Translations under genes and position numbers: made by a program
Notes under the pieces: generated by a model
Told to the model about the DNA's origin: nothing
The model's input: the letters and a program-made list of their open reading frames with translations, nothing else
Database searches by the model: none
DNA from: Promethearchaeota archaeon
Lineage (GTDB): Archaea; Asgardarchaeota; Lokiarchaeia; Sigyniarchaeales; SOKP01
NCBI GenBank assembly: GCA_029838195.1
Contig: JALGVJ010000007.1
Span: 79,260 to 143,259, forward strand
DNA length: 64,000 nucleotides
Reading direction: 5' to 3'
Shown here: positions 20,185 to 29,669 of the stretch, one piece after another
Layout of the letters: each line of letters opens with the position of its first letter
How positions within the stretch are numbered: the stretch's first letter is position 1

Positions 20185-20517
20185 GTGAAATTCTTGAAAT
20201 AAATTGGTACTATCAGATTTTTAAAATCTGTTAATAAAGGAAAATCGAACCGGCGAATATATTCTCCTTAGAATAACTCAATAACCAAATAACATGTTCA
20301 TTTTTTCGAATAATCAAACTTCTATTTATTATCAAATAGCTCTAGCTCAATAAATATATCGAAGCATTTTCAGCCTAGCTGTTAATATATAATACTAGAA
20401 AGAAGTTATAATATCAAATTAAAAAAATTTTATCTCAATCTTATTTAATTTTTCAATATTCATTTAATAAATTTAAATTATTAATTGTTAAAAAATCAAG
20501 AAAAACGAGGATAATTA
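20185..20517. other. Intergenic stretch, no gene seen
   Basis: 333 AT-rich bases before the D-aminoacylase gene. A short match to the 5' part of the intact winged-helix gene (TTGAAATAAATT near 20192) hints that the old duplication extended this far. GAGG lies eight to eleven bases before the ATG at 20518. Nothing else is recognisable. Confidence 0.4.
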
Positions 20518-22137
20518 ATGCATTTTGATATTTTAATTAAAAATGCCAAAGTAATCGATGGTTCGGAAAATCCTTGGATGCCACGCGAGATTGGAATAAA
20601 AGAAGGAAAAATCATTAAAATTTTACCTAAATTGAAATCAGAAACCGCTGACAAAGTAATTAACGCTGGTGGCCTCATCACGTGTCCGGGTTTCATTAAC
20701 ATGCATTCGCACTCAGACATGCTCCTTCCTTTCTATAATAGAATGGATACTGCTATTCGGCAAGGAATCACCACGGAAGTAGTAGGAATGTGTGGCGAAT
20801 CTCTTGCACCCATTCCTTCGGAAAAAGTTGACGTGTTCAAAAAATTATTTGCTCCTCCCATGGGAGGTGAACTTAAAATCACGTGGGATACTTTTAAAAG
20901 TTATTTAAATGAAGTGAGTAAAATGCACGTGCCTTGTAATCTCGCATTTTGCGTGGGATTTAGCACTATTCGAGTAGCAGGTGGTCCAGGATTTGAAAAT
21001 CGATCTCCTACTGAAAAAGAAATGCAAACCATGAAATCGCTTGTAGCAGAAGCCATGGAAGCAGGCGCATTTGGCATGAGCACGGGCTTAATATATTCCC
21101 CTCAAGTATTTGCTAAAACGGAAGAAATAATTGAATTGGCTAAAGTTGTAGCGCAATATAATGGATTATATTTTTCCCATATTCGAGGTGAAGGAAATAC
21201 GTTAATTGAAGCGGTAAAAGAATTTATTGAAATAGTGGAGAAATCAGGAGTTGCTGGAGGTCAAATTGCTCATCATAAAGTTGCGGATAAGCGCCTTTGG
21301 GGGATGAGTAAAGAAACGCTCCGATTGATTGAAGAAGCGAATGAGCGAGGCTTGAGCATCACCTATGACCAATATCCATATAATAGAGGCCAATCAGGAC
21401 TCGTATCGACCTTGCCTCCTTGGACTCGAGAAGGAGGTCCCGATAAAATATTAGAACGATTAAAAGATCCCGAAATAAGAGAAAAAATAAAAACGGATAT
21501 CTTCGCTGATCAAAATAAATGGGAAAGTTGGATTAAAGCAGTAGGATTTGAACACGTGTACATTTCATTTCTAAAAAATAAAAATTGGAAAGATGTTGAG
21601 GGAAAAAATATCTCAGAAATAACAAAAATAAAAGGAAAAATTGACGAGTGGGAAACTTATTTCAAGCTATTAATCGATGAGAAAACAGACATTCCCATTA
21701 CGATTGAATCCATACACGAAGAAGACATTCGCAGGATCATGAAAGGAAGGTATCATATGGTTGGAACGGACGCTAACGCATTTAAACATTTACCAGGATT
21801 TAAAATCTTTCATCCTCGCACATATGGTACATACCCCAAAATTCTAGGAAAATATGTTAGAGATGAGGGTTTATTAACAATGGAAGAAGCGATAAGAAAA
21901 ATGACTTCCTTTCCTGCCCAGCGTTTAGGATTGAGAGACAGGGGATTGATTAGGGAAGGATATTGGGCAGATATCGTTATTTTTGATCCAATGACCGTGC
22001 GAGATAATGCTACATTCGAGGATCCTCATCAATTTCCTTCAGGTATAATCGATGTTATTGTGAATGGGGTTCTTGTCGTTGAAAATGAGAAACAAAAACG
22101 AAAATATCCTGGTAAAATTTTAAAAAGAACTCTCTAA
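20518..22137 (+). CDS. D-aminoacylase family amidohydrolase (N-acyl-D-amino-acid deacylase)
   Basis: Zinc-dependent amidohydrolase that releases D-amino acids from N-acyl forms; some homologues act on other amides. Seen: N-terminal beta-sandwich start (DILIKNAKVIDGSENPW), metal motif MHSHSD (His63, His65), Cys89 in VGMCGES corresponding to the metal-bridging Cys of D-aminoacylase, HIRGEGNTL, AHHK, and the conserved Asp in GTDANAF. The C-terminus (LIREGYWADIVIFDP) is typical. The length of 539 residues is slightly longer than usual. It faces a C45-type hydrolase gene, and both may belong to a wider set for acylated or D-amino acids. Family is certain, substrate is inferred. Confidence 0.9.
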   Translation: MHFDILIKNAKVIDGSENPWMPREIGIKEGKIIKILPKLKSETADKVINAGGLITCPGFINMHSHSDMLLPFYNRMDTAIRQGITTEVVGMCGESLAPIPSEKVDVFKKLFAPPMGGELKITWDTFKSYLNEVSKMHVPCNLAFCVGFSTIRVAGGPGFENRSPTEKEMQTMKSLVAEAMEAGAFGMSTGLIYSPQVFAKTEEIIELAKVVAQYNGLYFSHIRGEGNTLIEAVKEFIEIVEKSGVAGGQIAHHKVADKRLWGMSKETLRLIEEANERGLSITYDQYPYNRGQSGLVSTLPPWTREGGPDKILERLKDPEIREKIKTDIFADQNKWESWIKAVGFEHVYISFLKNKNWKDVEGKNISEITKIKGKIDEWETYFKLLIDEKTDIPITIESIHEEDIRRIMKGRYHMVGTDANAFKHLPGFKIFHPRTYGTYPKILGKYVRDEGLLTMEEAIRKMTSFPAQRLGLRDRGLIREGYWADIVIFDPMTVRDNATFEDPHQFPSGIIDVIVNGVLVVENEKQKRKYPGKILKRTL

Positions 22138-22386
22138 TATCCCTATTTATTATAAATTTTATTAAATACATGCCCATCATTTTATTAATTTAATTTTTTA
22201 CCCATGTTATAGTAAAGAAACCATACCAACCAACAATCTTATCTTTATTAATTAATCTCGCTTAATCTTATTTGAGAAATTAAAAAATCCCAGAAAAATT
22301 GAAGTATCAAAAACAACGGAACAATAACTAATCAGAATTTTTTCACCAGTTCGATAACATCATGATTTCTTAGATTTCAAGATTAA

Positions 22387-23793
22387 TTAAGAAAATTTTT
22401 CCATTAATGTTAAATGCTCTGGAAGGCTTATTCTCCAATAATATCCATTTTGAGCCGGGATGTCTCCTGCAGCGACCCAGGCTTCCTCTATTTCTGGTAT
22501 AAAAACACAAGACCAAAGACTCCATGCTTTATTACTAATAATTGGTCTTTCCGTTCCAAATAAATGTTTACACGTGGGGGCTAATTGAATTCTACCAGGC
22601 ATTCTTTCAATTGTAAAAACTTTATCGCTCTGAATTTCAATGGCTTTCGCCACATCAATTTTACCAAAATTTTTTTTTAATAATTCTCGATATCTTTCAT
22701 ATCTAGGACATTTCACATTTTTTCGCCATTTTTCTAAAGTATTGAAATCCTCTAAAGAAATGGGAGGATTTAAAAAATCTGGTAAATCTTTCTCATTCAT
22801 TTGGGCCCAATAAGTTGCTTGGCCGGGGATCATATTTATCCCATCGTATCCTTGAAATCCGGGATAACAAGTGAAAATATTAGTCACCCATATAACATCA
22901 GGAAATTCGGGATCTTCATATCTAAGAGCAATATCTTTTCCAGCGAGTTCTATATCAACTGCATGTGGGTTAGAGCCTTTTCCTTCTGCAATTAAATTTG
23001 CCCATCCGGTTGTTCCACCAGTTTTTTGAAGGATTGAATAAGCTTCTTTTATAGTGGATGCTTCTTGAGCAACCTTTCTTCCGTGCATTAAATGAGGAAT
23101 TTGAGGCCATTCTACATTAACTGAATTACAAGTCATTTCTCCATAACTTAATCCTTTATCGTTAATCCAAGAATTAGGAGATATATTACCCGCACAATGA
23201 ACTCCTAAAAAAACGTTCCCCTCTTTTGGTCTTGCAATCATAATACCCACGTAATTTTGCATCACATCAAACGTTTCAAAGTCCAAGTTTACACCATGTA
23301 TTACCATTCCATTAACCGCCGCAGTATTCCATGCTGCAAAATTACTACAATGTTGAAGGATCCAAGCATCTTCAGGCATGCAATTTCCAATGATAATATC
23401 TTCCCATTGAAGGGGGCTATTTGCTTCTTTTAACCCTTCATAGAGTCCTTTAAGTTCTTCCCAAAAATTAGGTGCTTGTTTCATAATGGCAGGAACACAT
23501 CGTTTATTAGCTAAGGCTAGGATGATTTCTTTTCCATGTTCCATTTGTTCTAAAGAAGGAACTTCCCCCGATGTTGGATCCCAACCACCAAATATGGCCG
23601 CTATTGGAGAGAAATATTCTGAAAAAAAATGCATTATTTTATCCGCATAGAGATATCCATGAGCTTTTCCCATCTCATGAGGTGTACCTTGAAGATATAA
23701 GATTGGGGGTCTGAATTTATCTTTAGGAAATTCAAGTAAAGTACATTTTTGATATGTAATAATGTTTGCATCCTCAATTCCCTTATTTACCAT
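22387..23793 (-). CDS. C45-type NTN hydrolase/acyltransferase homologue
   Basis: Resembles the acyl-CoA:6-aminopenicillanate acyltransferase (C45, PF03417) superfamily, in which an N-terminal Cys is exposed by self-cleavage. The pattern is GTPHEMGKAHGYLYA (36-50), a helical part with LKGLYEGLKEAN (114-125), then HCSNFAAWNTA, with Cys149 the likely nucleophile, GMVIHGVNLDF and a C-terminal half containing HSN-like motifs. The length of 468 residues is longer than the fungal enzyme. No signal peptide is seen. It is convergent with the D-aminoacylase gene. Archaeal members have no firm assigned substrate; hydrolysis or transfer of an acyl group on an amine is the general chemistry. Confidence 0.75.
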   Translation of the reverse strand: MVNKGIEDANIITYQKCTLLEFPKDKFRPPILYLQGTPHEMGKAHGYLYADKIMHFFSEYFSPIAAIFGGWDPTSGEVPSLEQMEHGKEIILALANKRCVPAIMKQAPNFWEELKGLYEGLKEANSPLQWEDIIIGNCMPEDAWILQHCSNFAAWNTAAVNGMVIHGVNLDFETFDVMQNYVGIMIARPKEGNVFLGVHCAGNISPNSWINDKGLSYGEMTCNSVNVEWPQIPHLMHGRKVAQEASTIKEAYSILQKTGGTTGWANLIAEGKGSNPHAVDIELAGKDIALRYEDPEFPDVIWVTNIFTCYPGFQGYDGINMIPGQATYWAQMNEKDLPDFLNPPISLEDFNTLEKWRKNVKCPRYERYRELLKKNFGKIDVAKAIEIQSDKVFTIERMPGRIQLAPTCKHLFGTERPIISNKAWSLWSCVFIPEIEEAWVAAGDIPAQNGYYWRISLPEHLTLMEKFS

Positions 23794-23875
23794 TTTATCG
23801 CTTATTCTAATTGATATTCACCTAAAAAATCATAATAATGAATTCATAAAAATGAATAAATAATTTTTATTAAAC

Positions 23876-24577
23876 CTAGGAGCGTTTTGAAGATTCTAGT
23901 TGATTTTTGATTTGTTTTAAAATGAAAGCTTTATATTTTTCTTTAATCAAGCACCTATATTCTTCTATTGCTAATTTATTATGAGGTATAATGGGTTCCA
24001 AGATGGGATCGCTATGGTCAAATTCTCTGAGGACTTTTACAGCCCCATAAACTAAATTATAAAAATAATAAGATAATAATTCAGTATCTTTAATATCTAA
24101 TTCTTTAACGTCCACGGCTTCATCAATTAAATCTTGAATGAGATGCAAGATATTATATGATTGATAGCTTTTTTCAAACGGTCCTTTTTCCTTGGAAAGA
24201 GGAGGTGGAATAATGCTCATCATTTTATGACGAGAATAATCTTCAAAAGCAAAATTTAGATAAAATTCTGCAATTTTCAGAAATAAATCAACATAAGAAA
24301 TTTTTCCCCGATTTTTATTTATTAATTTTTTTAAACGATCAAGAAATTCTTCATAATATTTACTCCGAATAGCAATATATAATTCTCTTTTACTTTTCAC
24401 ATAATTATAGAGATTACCTTCTGACATGCCTAAGAACCTTGCTAGAGCTCGCATGCCAAATCCTTCCCATCCTTTTTCCTTGTACAATTTACTCCCAGCA
24501 TTAATGATCTCTTGGAGTTTTTTTAATTTCTCTTCCTTGCTCCTGCTCCTTTTTTTCTTCTGCTGAGTGTTTATCAT
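23876..24577 (-). CDS. TetR/AcrR family transcriptional regulator
   Basis: The N-terminal TetR helix-turn-helix is clear at about 20-70 (INAGSKLYKEKGWEGFGMRA, then FLGMSEGNLYNYVKSKRELY), preceded by a basic tail. The C-terminal ligand domain (about 80-220) is helical with no recognised specificity. A near-palindrome TGAACATTGTTTA lies 44 bases before the ATG, and the perfect palindrome TGAACAGTGTTCA lies between the divergent M29 peptidase and GPH transporter genes. These are probable operators, suggesting autoregulation and control of the peptide-catabolism genes up to 29.6 kb. Confidence 0.9.
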   Translation of the reverse strand: MINTQQKKKRSRSKEEKLKKLQEIINAGSKLYKEKGWEGFGMRALARFLGMSEGNLYNYVKSKRELYIAIRSKYYEEFLDRLKKLINKNRGKISYVDLFLKIAEFYLNFAFEDYSRHKMMSIIPPPLSKEKGPFEKSYQSYNILHLIQDLIDEAVDVKELDIKDTELLSYYFYNLVYGAVKVLREFDHSDPILEPIIPHNKLAIEEYRCLIKEKYKAFILKQIKNQLESSKRS

Positions 24578-24620
24578 AATTGATTTTACTTTTCCTTACA
24601 AATTTTTTAATATATTTTTA

Positions 24621-24633
24621 TGAACATTGTTTA
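24621..24633. promoter_or_regulatory. Candidate TetR operator at its own promoter
   Basis: TGAACATTGTTTA, an imperfect inverted repeat (TGAACA-T-TGTTTA), sits just downstream of a TATA-like TTTATAAA (about 24649-24656, minus strand), where a repressor would cover the transcription start. It differs by two bases from the palindrome at 28129-28141. Confidence 0.55.
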
Positions 24634-24832
24634 TTGAAAGAATTTTGTTTATAAATAAATATGTAATTAATACTAAATTCTTGTTAAATATAAATTTGGT
24701 TTTTAATTAACATTGAACTGCAAAATAAATTTCTAATTATTTCATGATAATAAATTATCCCACATAATAATCATGGGATTATACTCAAGATTGTTATGTA
24801 AATAAAAGATAATATGGCATTCATAAAGTTAA

Positions 24833-25732
24833 TTATAACTCATTTTTTAATAACACAAATCCATTTTTAATCACTTTTTTCTTATCTTCATTACTTACCT
24901 CAAAAAATAATTCTGAAGTTCTTTCTTTCGTGTTTTTACCTAATAGATTAATTTGAATATTCGTAGCAGGGAATACAAATCCAGTAAATTTACATGCGAT
25001 TTCTTGTATTTTATGAGGATTTTTATTAGCTTCTCGATTTATGATTTCCTTTACGGCGAACGCTAAAGTGGCAGTTCCTTGTAGAATTATATCCCGTAAT
25101 CCTACAAAATGGGCAAATTTTTTCGAGGTATGAATGGGAAAGAAAATATTTGTACATCCATCATAAATAAAAGATCTCAGTTTATCTACATGAATAGTCG
25201 TATCCCAAATAGGATTGCCACTCGGCTTATATGGGGGAATAATTGGCAAGTTTTCCATGCCTTTAGGTTCTCCCTTACATTCAATCCCTCGTAATAATCC
25301 TCCCATGAATTCGGTGAATACAAGTTCTTCTTGTTTATCTCGCGCTTCGAATTGTTGGATAACTAAGGTTCCTGCTCGATGAGGTAATAGGGCAACGATT
25401 TTGCCTTTAATTTTTAATTGATCTCCTGATTGAATTAACCGATGAATTATGAGATGTTCATAATAATGAACTACCCTCTTAAAAACCTTTATGGGAAATT
25501 TCTTTGATATAATAAATTCAGAAAGATTTTCTATAATTGGCCAAGTGACTGCAACTGCGAACATTGGATGGGCTACAATACCATCTTCTCTTTCATCATT
25601 AAAATAATAGGGATTATCGTCATTAATAGCGGCCGCATAATTCATTATGCTTCTCCAATCAATTTGAGTCGTGTATTCCTTATATGGTGTATTAACTAAT
25701 TCAGTATCAATTTTCACGCTAAATTTCCTCAA
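24833..25732 (-). CDS. MaoC-like double-hotdog dehydratase/hydratase
   Basis: A 299-residue protein of two fused hotdog domains of the MaoC/FAS1-type dehydratase kind, which hydrate enoyl-CoA or dehydrate 3-hydroxyacyl thioesters. The first half has YAAAINDDNPYYFND, close to the family substrate-loop pattern. The second (about 170-299) has the shape of an R-specific hydratase, but its catalytic Asp/His are not unmistakable. It follows the beta-lactamase-family gene by 10 bases, so they are co-transcribed. The TTG at 25732 is used here; GTG at 25717, with GAGG nine bases before it, is an equal alternative. Confidence 0.78.
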   Translation of the reverse strand: MRKFSVKIDTELVNTPYKEYTTQIDWRSIMNYAAAINDDNPYYFNDEREDGIVAHPMFAVAVTWPIIENLSEFIISKKFPIKVFKRVVHYYEHLIIHRLIQSGDQLKIKGKIVALLPHRAGTLVIQQFEARDKQEELVFTEFMGGLLRGIECKGEPKGMENLPIIPPYKPSGNPIWDTTIHVDKLRSFIYDGCTNIFFPIHTSKKFAHFVGLRDIILQGTATLAFAVKEIINREANKNPHKIQEIACKFTGFVFPATNIQINLLGKNTKERTSELFFEVSNEDKKKVIKNGFVLLKNEL

Positions 25733-25742
25733 TTTATCCTGT

Positions 25743-26843
25743 TTATTTTTTGAGAATAACTCGAGACCAGCGAGTTAAGATATTTGCCCAGAGAGGATTT
25801 CCAGCACTACTATTAATCAAAATAACGATTCCTTCCTTCAATTGAGGGACGATGACTAACATGCTACGCCATCCAATATGACCTCCACTATGTTGGACAA
25901 TTTTCACCCCATCAATTTCAGTAATAAAATGACCTAATCCATATTTCCATTGATATCCAAAATCATCTCCGGCATCAATAATTCCCGTGTACATTAATTC
26001 AATTGATTCAGGGTTTAGAACATTTCTTCCGGGTAATTCTCCATTAGGGCCCTCCATACCAGCTATTCCAAATTTTGCAAGATCTTCTACTGTGGAATTA
26101 AGGCCTCCTGCTGCCTTCGCTTCAAATTTATAATGAGGAAGGGGGTTCAATTCCTCATCATATGGAGTTGCAAATAAAGATAGGTCTCGATATTCAAAAC
26201 TGGAAGATTCCATTCCTAATGGCTTTAAAATTTCAATTTCCATGAATTTACTGAAACTTGTTCCTGTTACTTCTTCAATAATAAGTTGTAAAATCGAATA
26301 TCCTCCTCCCGAATACAAGAATTCCTTTCCTGGTTTTAGAATAACTCTAACTGGCTTTTCTTCTTTATGGGGATCAAGCTTCCAAGTTTCACTATATTTA
26401 AGCTGATACTCATCCTTAGGTCCTGGAGTTTTACCGTTTAGAGATTCTTCAATTGAAAGTAATTCGTATTTTGGTTGATGTCCTTGATATCCAGAGAGAG
26501 ATAACCCTGCGCTATGACTTAATACTCTCTTGATGGTAACCTTATCATGATTAAATTCAGAGGGAGGTAAATGCCAGCGAGTTAAATATTTTTCTATAGG
26601 AGCTTCTAAATCAATTTTTTTTTTCTCTACTAATTTTATGATTCCCCATGCTGAAACTGCCTTTGATATTGAAGCAACTTGAAACCAAGTTTTTTCGGTT
26701 ATTGGTATCTTTTCTTCAATGTTAGCAAATCCATAGGTTTTGATTGATGCAATTTTTGAGTTGGAAATGAATGCTATCGCAACTCCAGGAATTTTATATC
26801 TCTCCAATAGTTTTGAAACTATTTTATCTAGTCTTTTAATCAT
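25743..26843 (-). CDS. Serine hydrolase of the class C beta-lactamase/D-aminopeptidase family
   Basis: Penicillin-binding-protein fold hydrolase. The nucleophile motif is S58-I-S-K61 in FQVASISKAVSAWG, the second motif is Y177-S-G in FLYSGGGYS, and the third is HSGGHIGW near residue 320, replacing KTG as in esterases and D-aminopeptidases of this family. At 366 residues without signal peptide it looks cytosolic, so it is more likely an esterase, amidase or peptidase than a drug-resistance enzyme. It lies between the M29 aminopeptidase and the MaoC-like gene, all on the minus strand. Confidence 0.9.
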   Translation of the reverse strand: MIKRLDKIVSKLLERYKIPGVAIAFISNSKIASIKTYGFANIEEKIPITEKTWFQVASISKAVSAWGIIKLVEKKKIDLEAPIEKYLTRWHLPPSEFNHDKVTIKRVLSHSAGLSLSGYQGHQPKYELLSIEESLNGKTPGPKDEYQLKYSETWKLDPHKEEKPVRVILKPGKEFLYSGGGYSILQLIIEEVTGTSFSKFMEIEILKPLGMESSSFEYRDLSLFATPYDEELNPLPHYKFEAKAAGGLNSTVEDLAKFGIAGMEGPNGELPGRNVLNPESIELMYTGIIDAGDDFGYQWKYGLGHFITEIDGVKIVQHSGGHIGWRSMLVIVPQLKEGIVILINSSAGNPLWANILTRWSRVILKK

Positions 26844-26902
26844 GATTCTTCTTATATGTTATCTAATTGATTTTTTTTAAATATAATTTGAAATTCTTGA
26901 AG

Positions 26903-28006
26903 TCAAGGAATGAGAAAATTTCCTTTCTCATAAATTAACTTTCCATCCGCAAAGATTTGCCCATTTTCTTTCATATCACATAATAAATCTTTATGAATAG
27001 CACTTTTGTTTTGACTTCCCGTTTCCGGATAGCCATTCCCTATAGCTATATGAATCGTACCTCCTATCTTCTCATCAAATAAGATATTTCCTATAAATGT
27101 ATCAAGCCCCCAATTAGTCCCTATAGCTACTTCCCCCAATTTTCGGGCTCCCGGCACATGTAATAAAGCATCCAATGCCTCTTGACCATTGCTTGCTCTT
27201 GCCTCAATTATTTCTCCATTCTTAAACTCGAATTCAATATCTTCTATTACATGTGATTTGTCAATTGTAGGATAAGAAAATTTTATATGACCATTAACCG
27301 AATCTTCTACTGGACCTGTAAAAATTTCTCCATCTGGTAAATTTCCCCTCCCATCACTATTAATCCATTTTCTTCCTTTCACGGACATTGAAATATCAGT
27401 ATCCTTGTTAATAATCCGTATATTATCAACAGAATTTAAATGTTCACAGTAAATTTCTTGTTTATCATGTAGTTGTTTCCAAGAAGCAATTGGATCTTCT
27501 CTATCTAAAAAACATCCTTTCACGATGATCTTAGCCAATTCTTCTTGACTTAGATTCGCTTCTTGAGCCATAGCGTTCGTAGGATAAGGTATCATGGTCC
27601 ATTTTAATTGATCTTTCGCTTGCCGTTCATAAAAAATGTTCATGATCTCCGCACTTGCCATTTTTTTCTGCTGGATTTTATGAGAAGGAATAGTTGATAA
27701 TTCCCTCGTATTCATTTTTCCTTCAATGAGAATGAGAGCATCTATTTTTTGCATCAGATTTAATTCGAAAGGATCTAAGAAATTTAATTGCTCTTGGTTT
27801 GCTTCTAGATAAAAAATATATTCCATTTCCGGAAATTCTATATAAGGGCGAATGGGATGAGCACCTACCTTCAGAATTTCTCTATATAATTCTTTAATAA
27901 GTGGGATTGCTTCTGATGCACCAATAATTAATACCTTATCTCTGCGTTCTATACTTGCACTATATGTGATTACAAACTTCGCATATTGATTAAAATCTAA
28001 TATCAT
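26903..28006 (-). CDS. M29 family metallo-aminopeptidase
   Basis: A 367-residue thermophilic-type aminopeptidase (AmpS/AmpT family). Family landmarks in order: KVLIIGASEAIPLI in the N-terminal domain, MIPYPTNAMAQEA, SDGRGNLPDGEIFTGPVEDS, EARASNGQEALD, KLGEVAIGTNWGLD and IHIAIGNGYPETG with NKSAIHKDLLCDM, which carry the metal-binding Glu, His and Asp residues. It removes N-terminal residues from small peptides in the cytosol. It is the first gene of a minus-strand operon divergent from the GPH transporter, with a palindromic operator between them. Confidence 0.92.
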   Translation of the reverse strand: MILDFNQYAKFVITYSASIERRDKVLIIGASEAIPLIKELYREILKVGAHPIRPYIEFPEMEYIFYLEANQEQLNFLDPFELNLMQKIDALILIEGKMNTRELSTIPSHKIQQKKMASAEIMNIFYERQAKDQLKWTMIPYPTNAMAQEANLSQEELAKIIVKGCFLDREDPIASWKQLHDKQEIYCEHLNSVDNIRIINKDTDISMSVKGRKWINSDGRGNLPDGEIFTGPVEDSVNGHIKFSYPTIDKSHVIEDIEFEFKNGEIIEARASNGQEALDALLHVPGARKLGEVAIGTNWGLDTFIGNILFDEKIGGTIHIAIGNGYPETGSQNKSAIHKDLLCDMKENGQIFADGKLIYEKGNFLIP

Positions 28007-28128
28007 GAGAGCTCGTGCCTTAATAAAAATTTAAACTATTAAATGAACATTGATCTTGTTTTGGAAATATTTAATTTAATAATTATTCCTATTATTATTT
28101 ATAATTTTTTATTTTTTCATATTGATCG

Positions 28129-28141
28129 TGAACAGTGTTCA
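28129..28141. promoter_or_regulatory. Perfect palindrome, candidate TetR operator
   Basis: TGAACAGTGTTCA is a perfect 13-base inverted repeat centred in the divergent promoter region of the M29 operon and the GPH transporter, just upstream of an A/T-rich BRE/TATA-like stretch (about 28150-28164). A related half-site, TGAACATTGATCT, occurs at 28044. The similarity to the site upstream of the tetR gene links the three transcription units. Confidence 0.6.
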
Positions 28142-28230
28142 TTAAAAAGAGAAAATTTAAATAAGAATTAAACTAACCATTAATTTAAGAATAAAATTTA
28201 ATAGAAAATACAACATCGATCGTGAACTAA

Positions 28231-29655
28231 ATGAGTAATGAATATGAATTAAACAGGCACTCAAAAAAAACCTATCTCTCATTCGGGATGACCCGCTTTA
28301 CTATGACTTTTGTATTTGCACCTATTGATCTCTTTTTACTATTTTATTACGTTCAAGTGATCGGATTAAATGTAGGCTTTTATGCAATTGCCCTATTAAT
28401 TTTTTCCGTATGGGATGCTGTTGATGATCCAATTATCGCTTGGTTAATTGATAGAAATTTCAAATGGACCGCAAAATGGGGTAGAAGATTCCCATGGATT
28501 GTGATTGGTTCCCTTCCGTGGGCTATTGGACTCTTTCTATTATTTTCAGTACCCCCCTTGCCCCCCGCTTCTGTGGATCCCTTTCCAACTTTTCTATGGT
28601 TAATAGTTGCATTATTTATTTTCGATTTATTTGGTGCTATTGCAATGATTAACATTCAATTACTCTTCCCTGATAAATTCAGAACAGAAGAGGAGCGAAG
28701 ACTTTTGATGGGCTACAACACGCCCATTTCCATGATAGCTATTGCAATTGGAATGTTAATACCGCCCTTACTTTTAAGGGGTCAAGATGTTGCCAATTAT
28801 AGAACCATGGGATTGATAGTGACTCTTATCACGCTAATCTCAGTTGTATTATATCTCCCCGGCTGTCGTGAAGATCAACAAGTTAAAGAACTCTATCTGG
28901 CAGATAATTCACCTCGCATAAGTTTACTCAAGGGATATTGGTCGGTCATTAAAATGAAAAGTTTTTGGATGCAATTCTTAGCAACAGTCATGTACATGAC
29001 GGTAAATGGTATTTTAATGGGATTACTGGTATATATTTTTACTTTTGAATTTAATAATCCTGGACTCATGATAATGGCGTTAGCCGTGTGGCTTTTGGCG
29101 GCCATTTGTTCTGTTCCCGTATGGATTAAATTAGCGAAAAAATACCAAAATACGAAAAAAATATATACTTTAGGAATGGTGATTTATGGAGTAGCTTTTG
29201 GAATATTTTTCTTCTATTTTGATCTTATTTCCTTATTGATATTTGCAGCCATTTTAGGATTTACAGTTGGAAACATGTGGACATTCAATAATCTAATTTA
29301 TGCTCATGTTCTGGATGAACACATGGTAAGAACGGGTAAGAATCAAAAAGGCATGGTCCAAGGAGTTAACGCAATATTTAATCGTCTCGCAGCTACCATT
29401 GATACATATCTTATTGCTTTTGTATTTGGAATCACGGGATTCGCTGCTTACGCTGGAGTTACAACCTTGGAAGAGCTTCAAGCAGTAGCCACAACTGAAC
29501 AAATACAAAGATTTATATTTGGATTTCATGTCTTAATAGGCATCATTCCCATGATCTTGCTCCTCGTGGGTGCTTTAATTTTTTGGTTCATATATCCTTT
29601 GGATAAAGAGACGGTTTTTAAACTAAAAGAAAAGATTAAAGAATTGAAGCTTTAA
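28231..29655 (+). CDS. GPH-family (MFS superfamily) cation-coupled transporter
   Basis: A 474-residue permease with about 12 hydrophobic segments, resembling the glycoside-pentoside-hexuronide:cation symporters. Typical marks are SVWDAVDDPIIAWLID near residues 60-75 (the conserved DAxxDP motif of transmembrane helix 2) and WGRRFPWIVIG near 83-95. It could import a sugar, but GPH relatives in archaea also serve other solutes. It is divergent from the M29 operon, with a shared palindromic operator. The substrate may be what the neighbouring amide or sugar hydrolases act on. Confidence 0.87.
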   Translation: MSNEYELNRHSKKTYLSFGMTRFTMTFVFAPIDLFLLFYYVQVIGLNVGFYAIALLIFSVWDAVDDPIIAWLIDRNFKWTAKWGRRFPWIVIGSLPWAIGLFLLFSVPPLPPASVDPFPTFLWLIVALFIFDLFGAIAMINIQLLFPDKFRTEEERRLLMGYNTPISMIAIAIGMLIPPLLLRGQDVANYRTMGLIVTLITLISVVLYLPGCREDQQVKELYLADNSPRISLLKGYWSVIKMKSFWMQFLATVMYMTVNGILMGLLVYIFTFEFNNPGLMIMALAVWLLAAICSVPVWIKLAKKYQNTKKIYTLGMVIYGVAFGIFFFYFDLISLLIFAAILGFTVGNMWTFNNLIYAHVLDEHMVRTGKNQKGMVQGVNAIFNRLAATIDTYLIAFVFGITGFAAYAGVTTLEELQAVATTEQIQRFIFGFHVLIGIIPMILLLVGALIFWFIYPLDKETVFKLKEKIKELKL

Positions 29656-29669
29656 TTTTTTAAAATAAC

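Noticed and set aside
20225..20250. ATCGAACCGGC as part of a minus-strand tRNA
   Set aside because: Only this short stretch resembles a T-arm; no cloverleaf can be drawn from the surrounding bases.
25743..26843. An antibiotic-resistance beta-lactamase
   Set aside because: No signal peptide, HSGG in place of KTG, and an operon with a peptidase and hydratase point to an esterase, amidase or peptidase.
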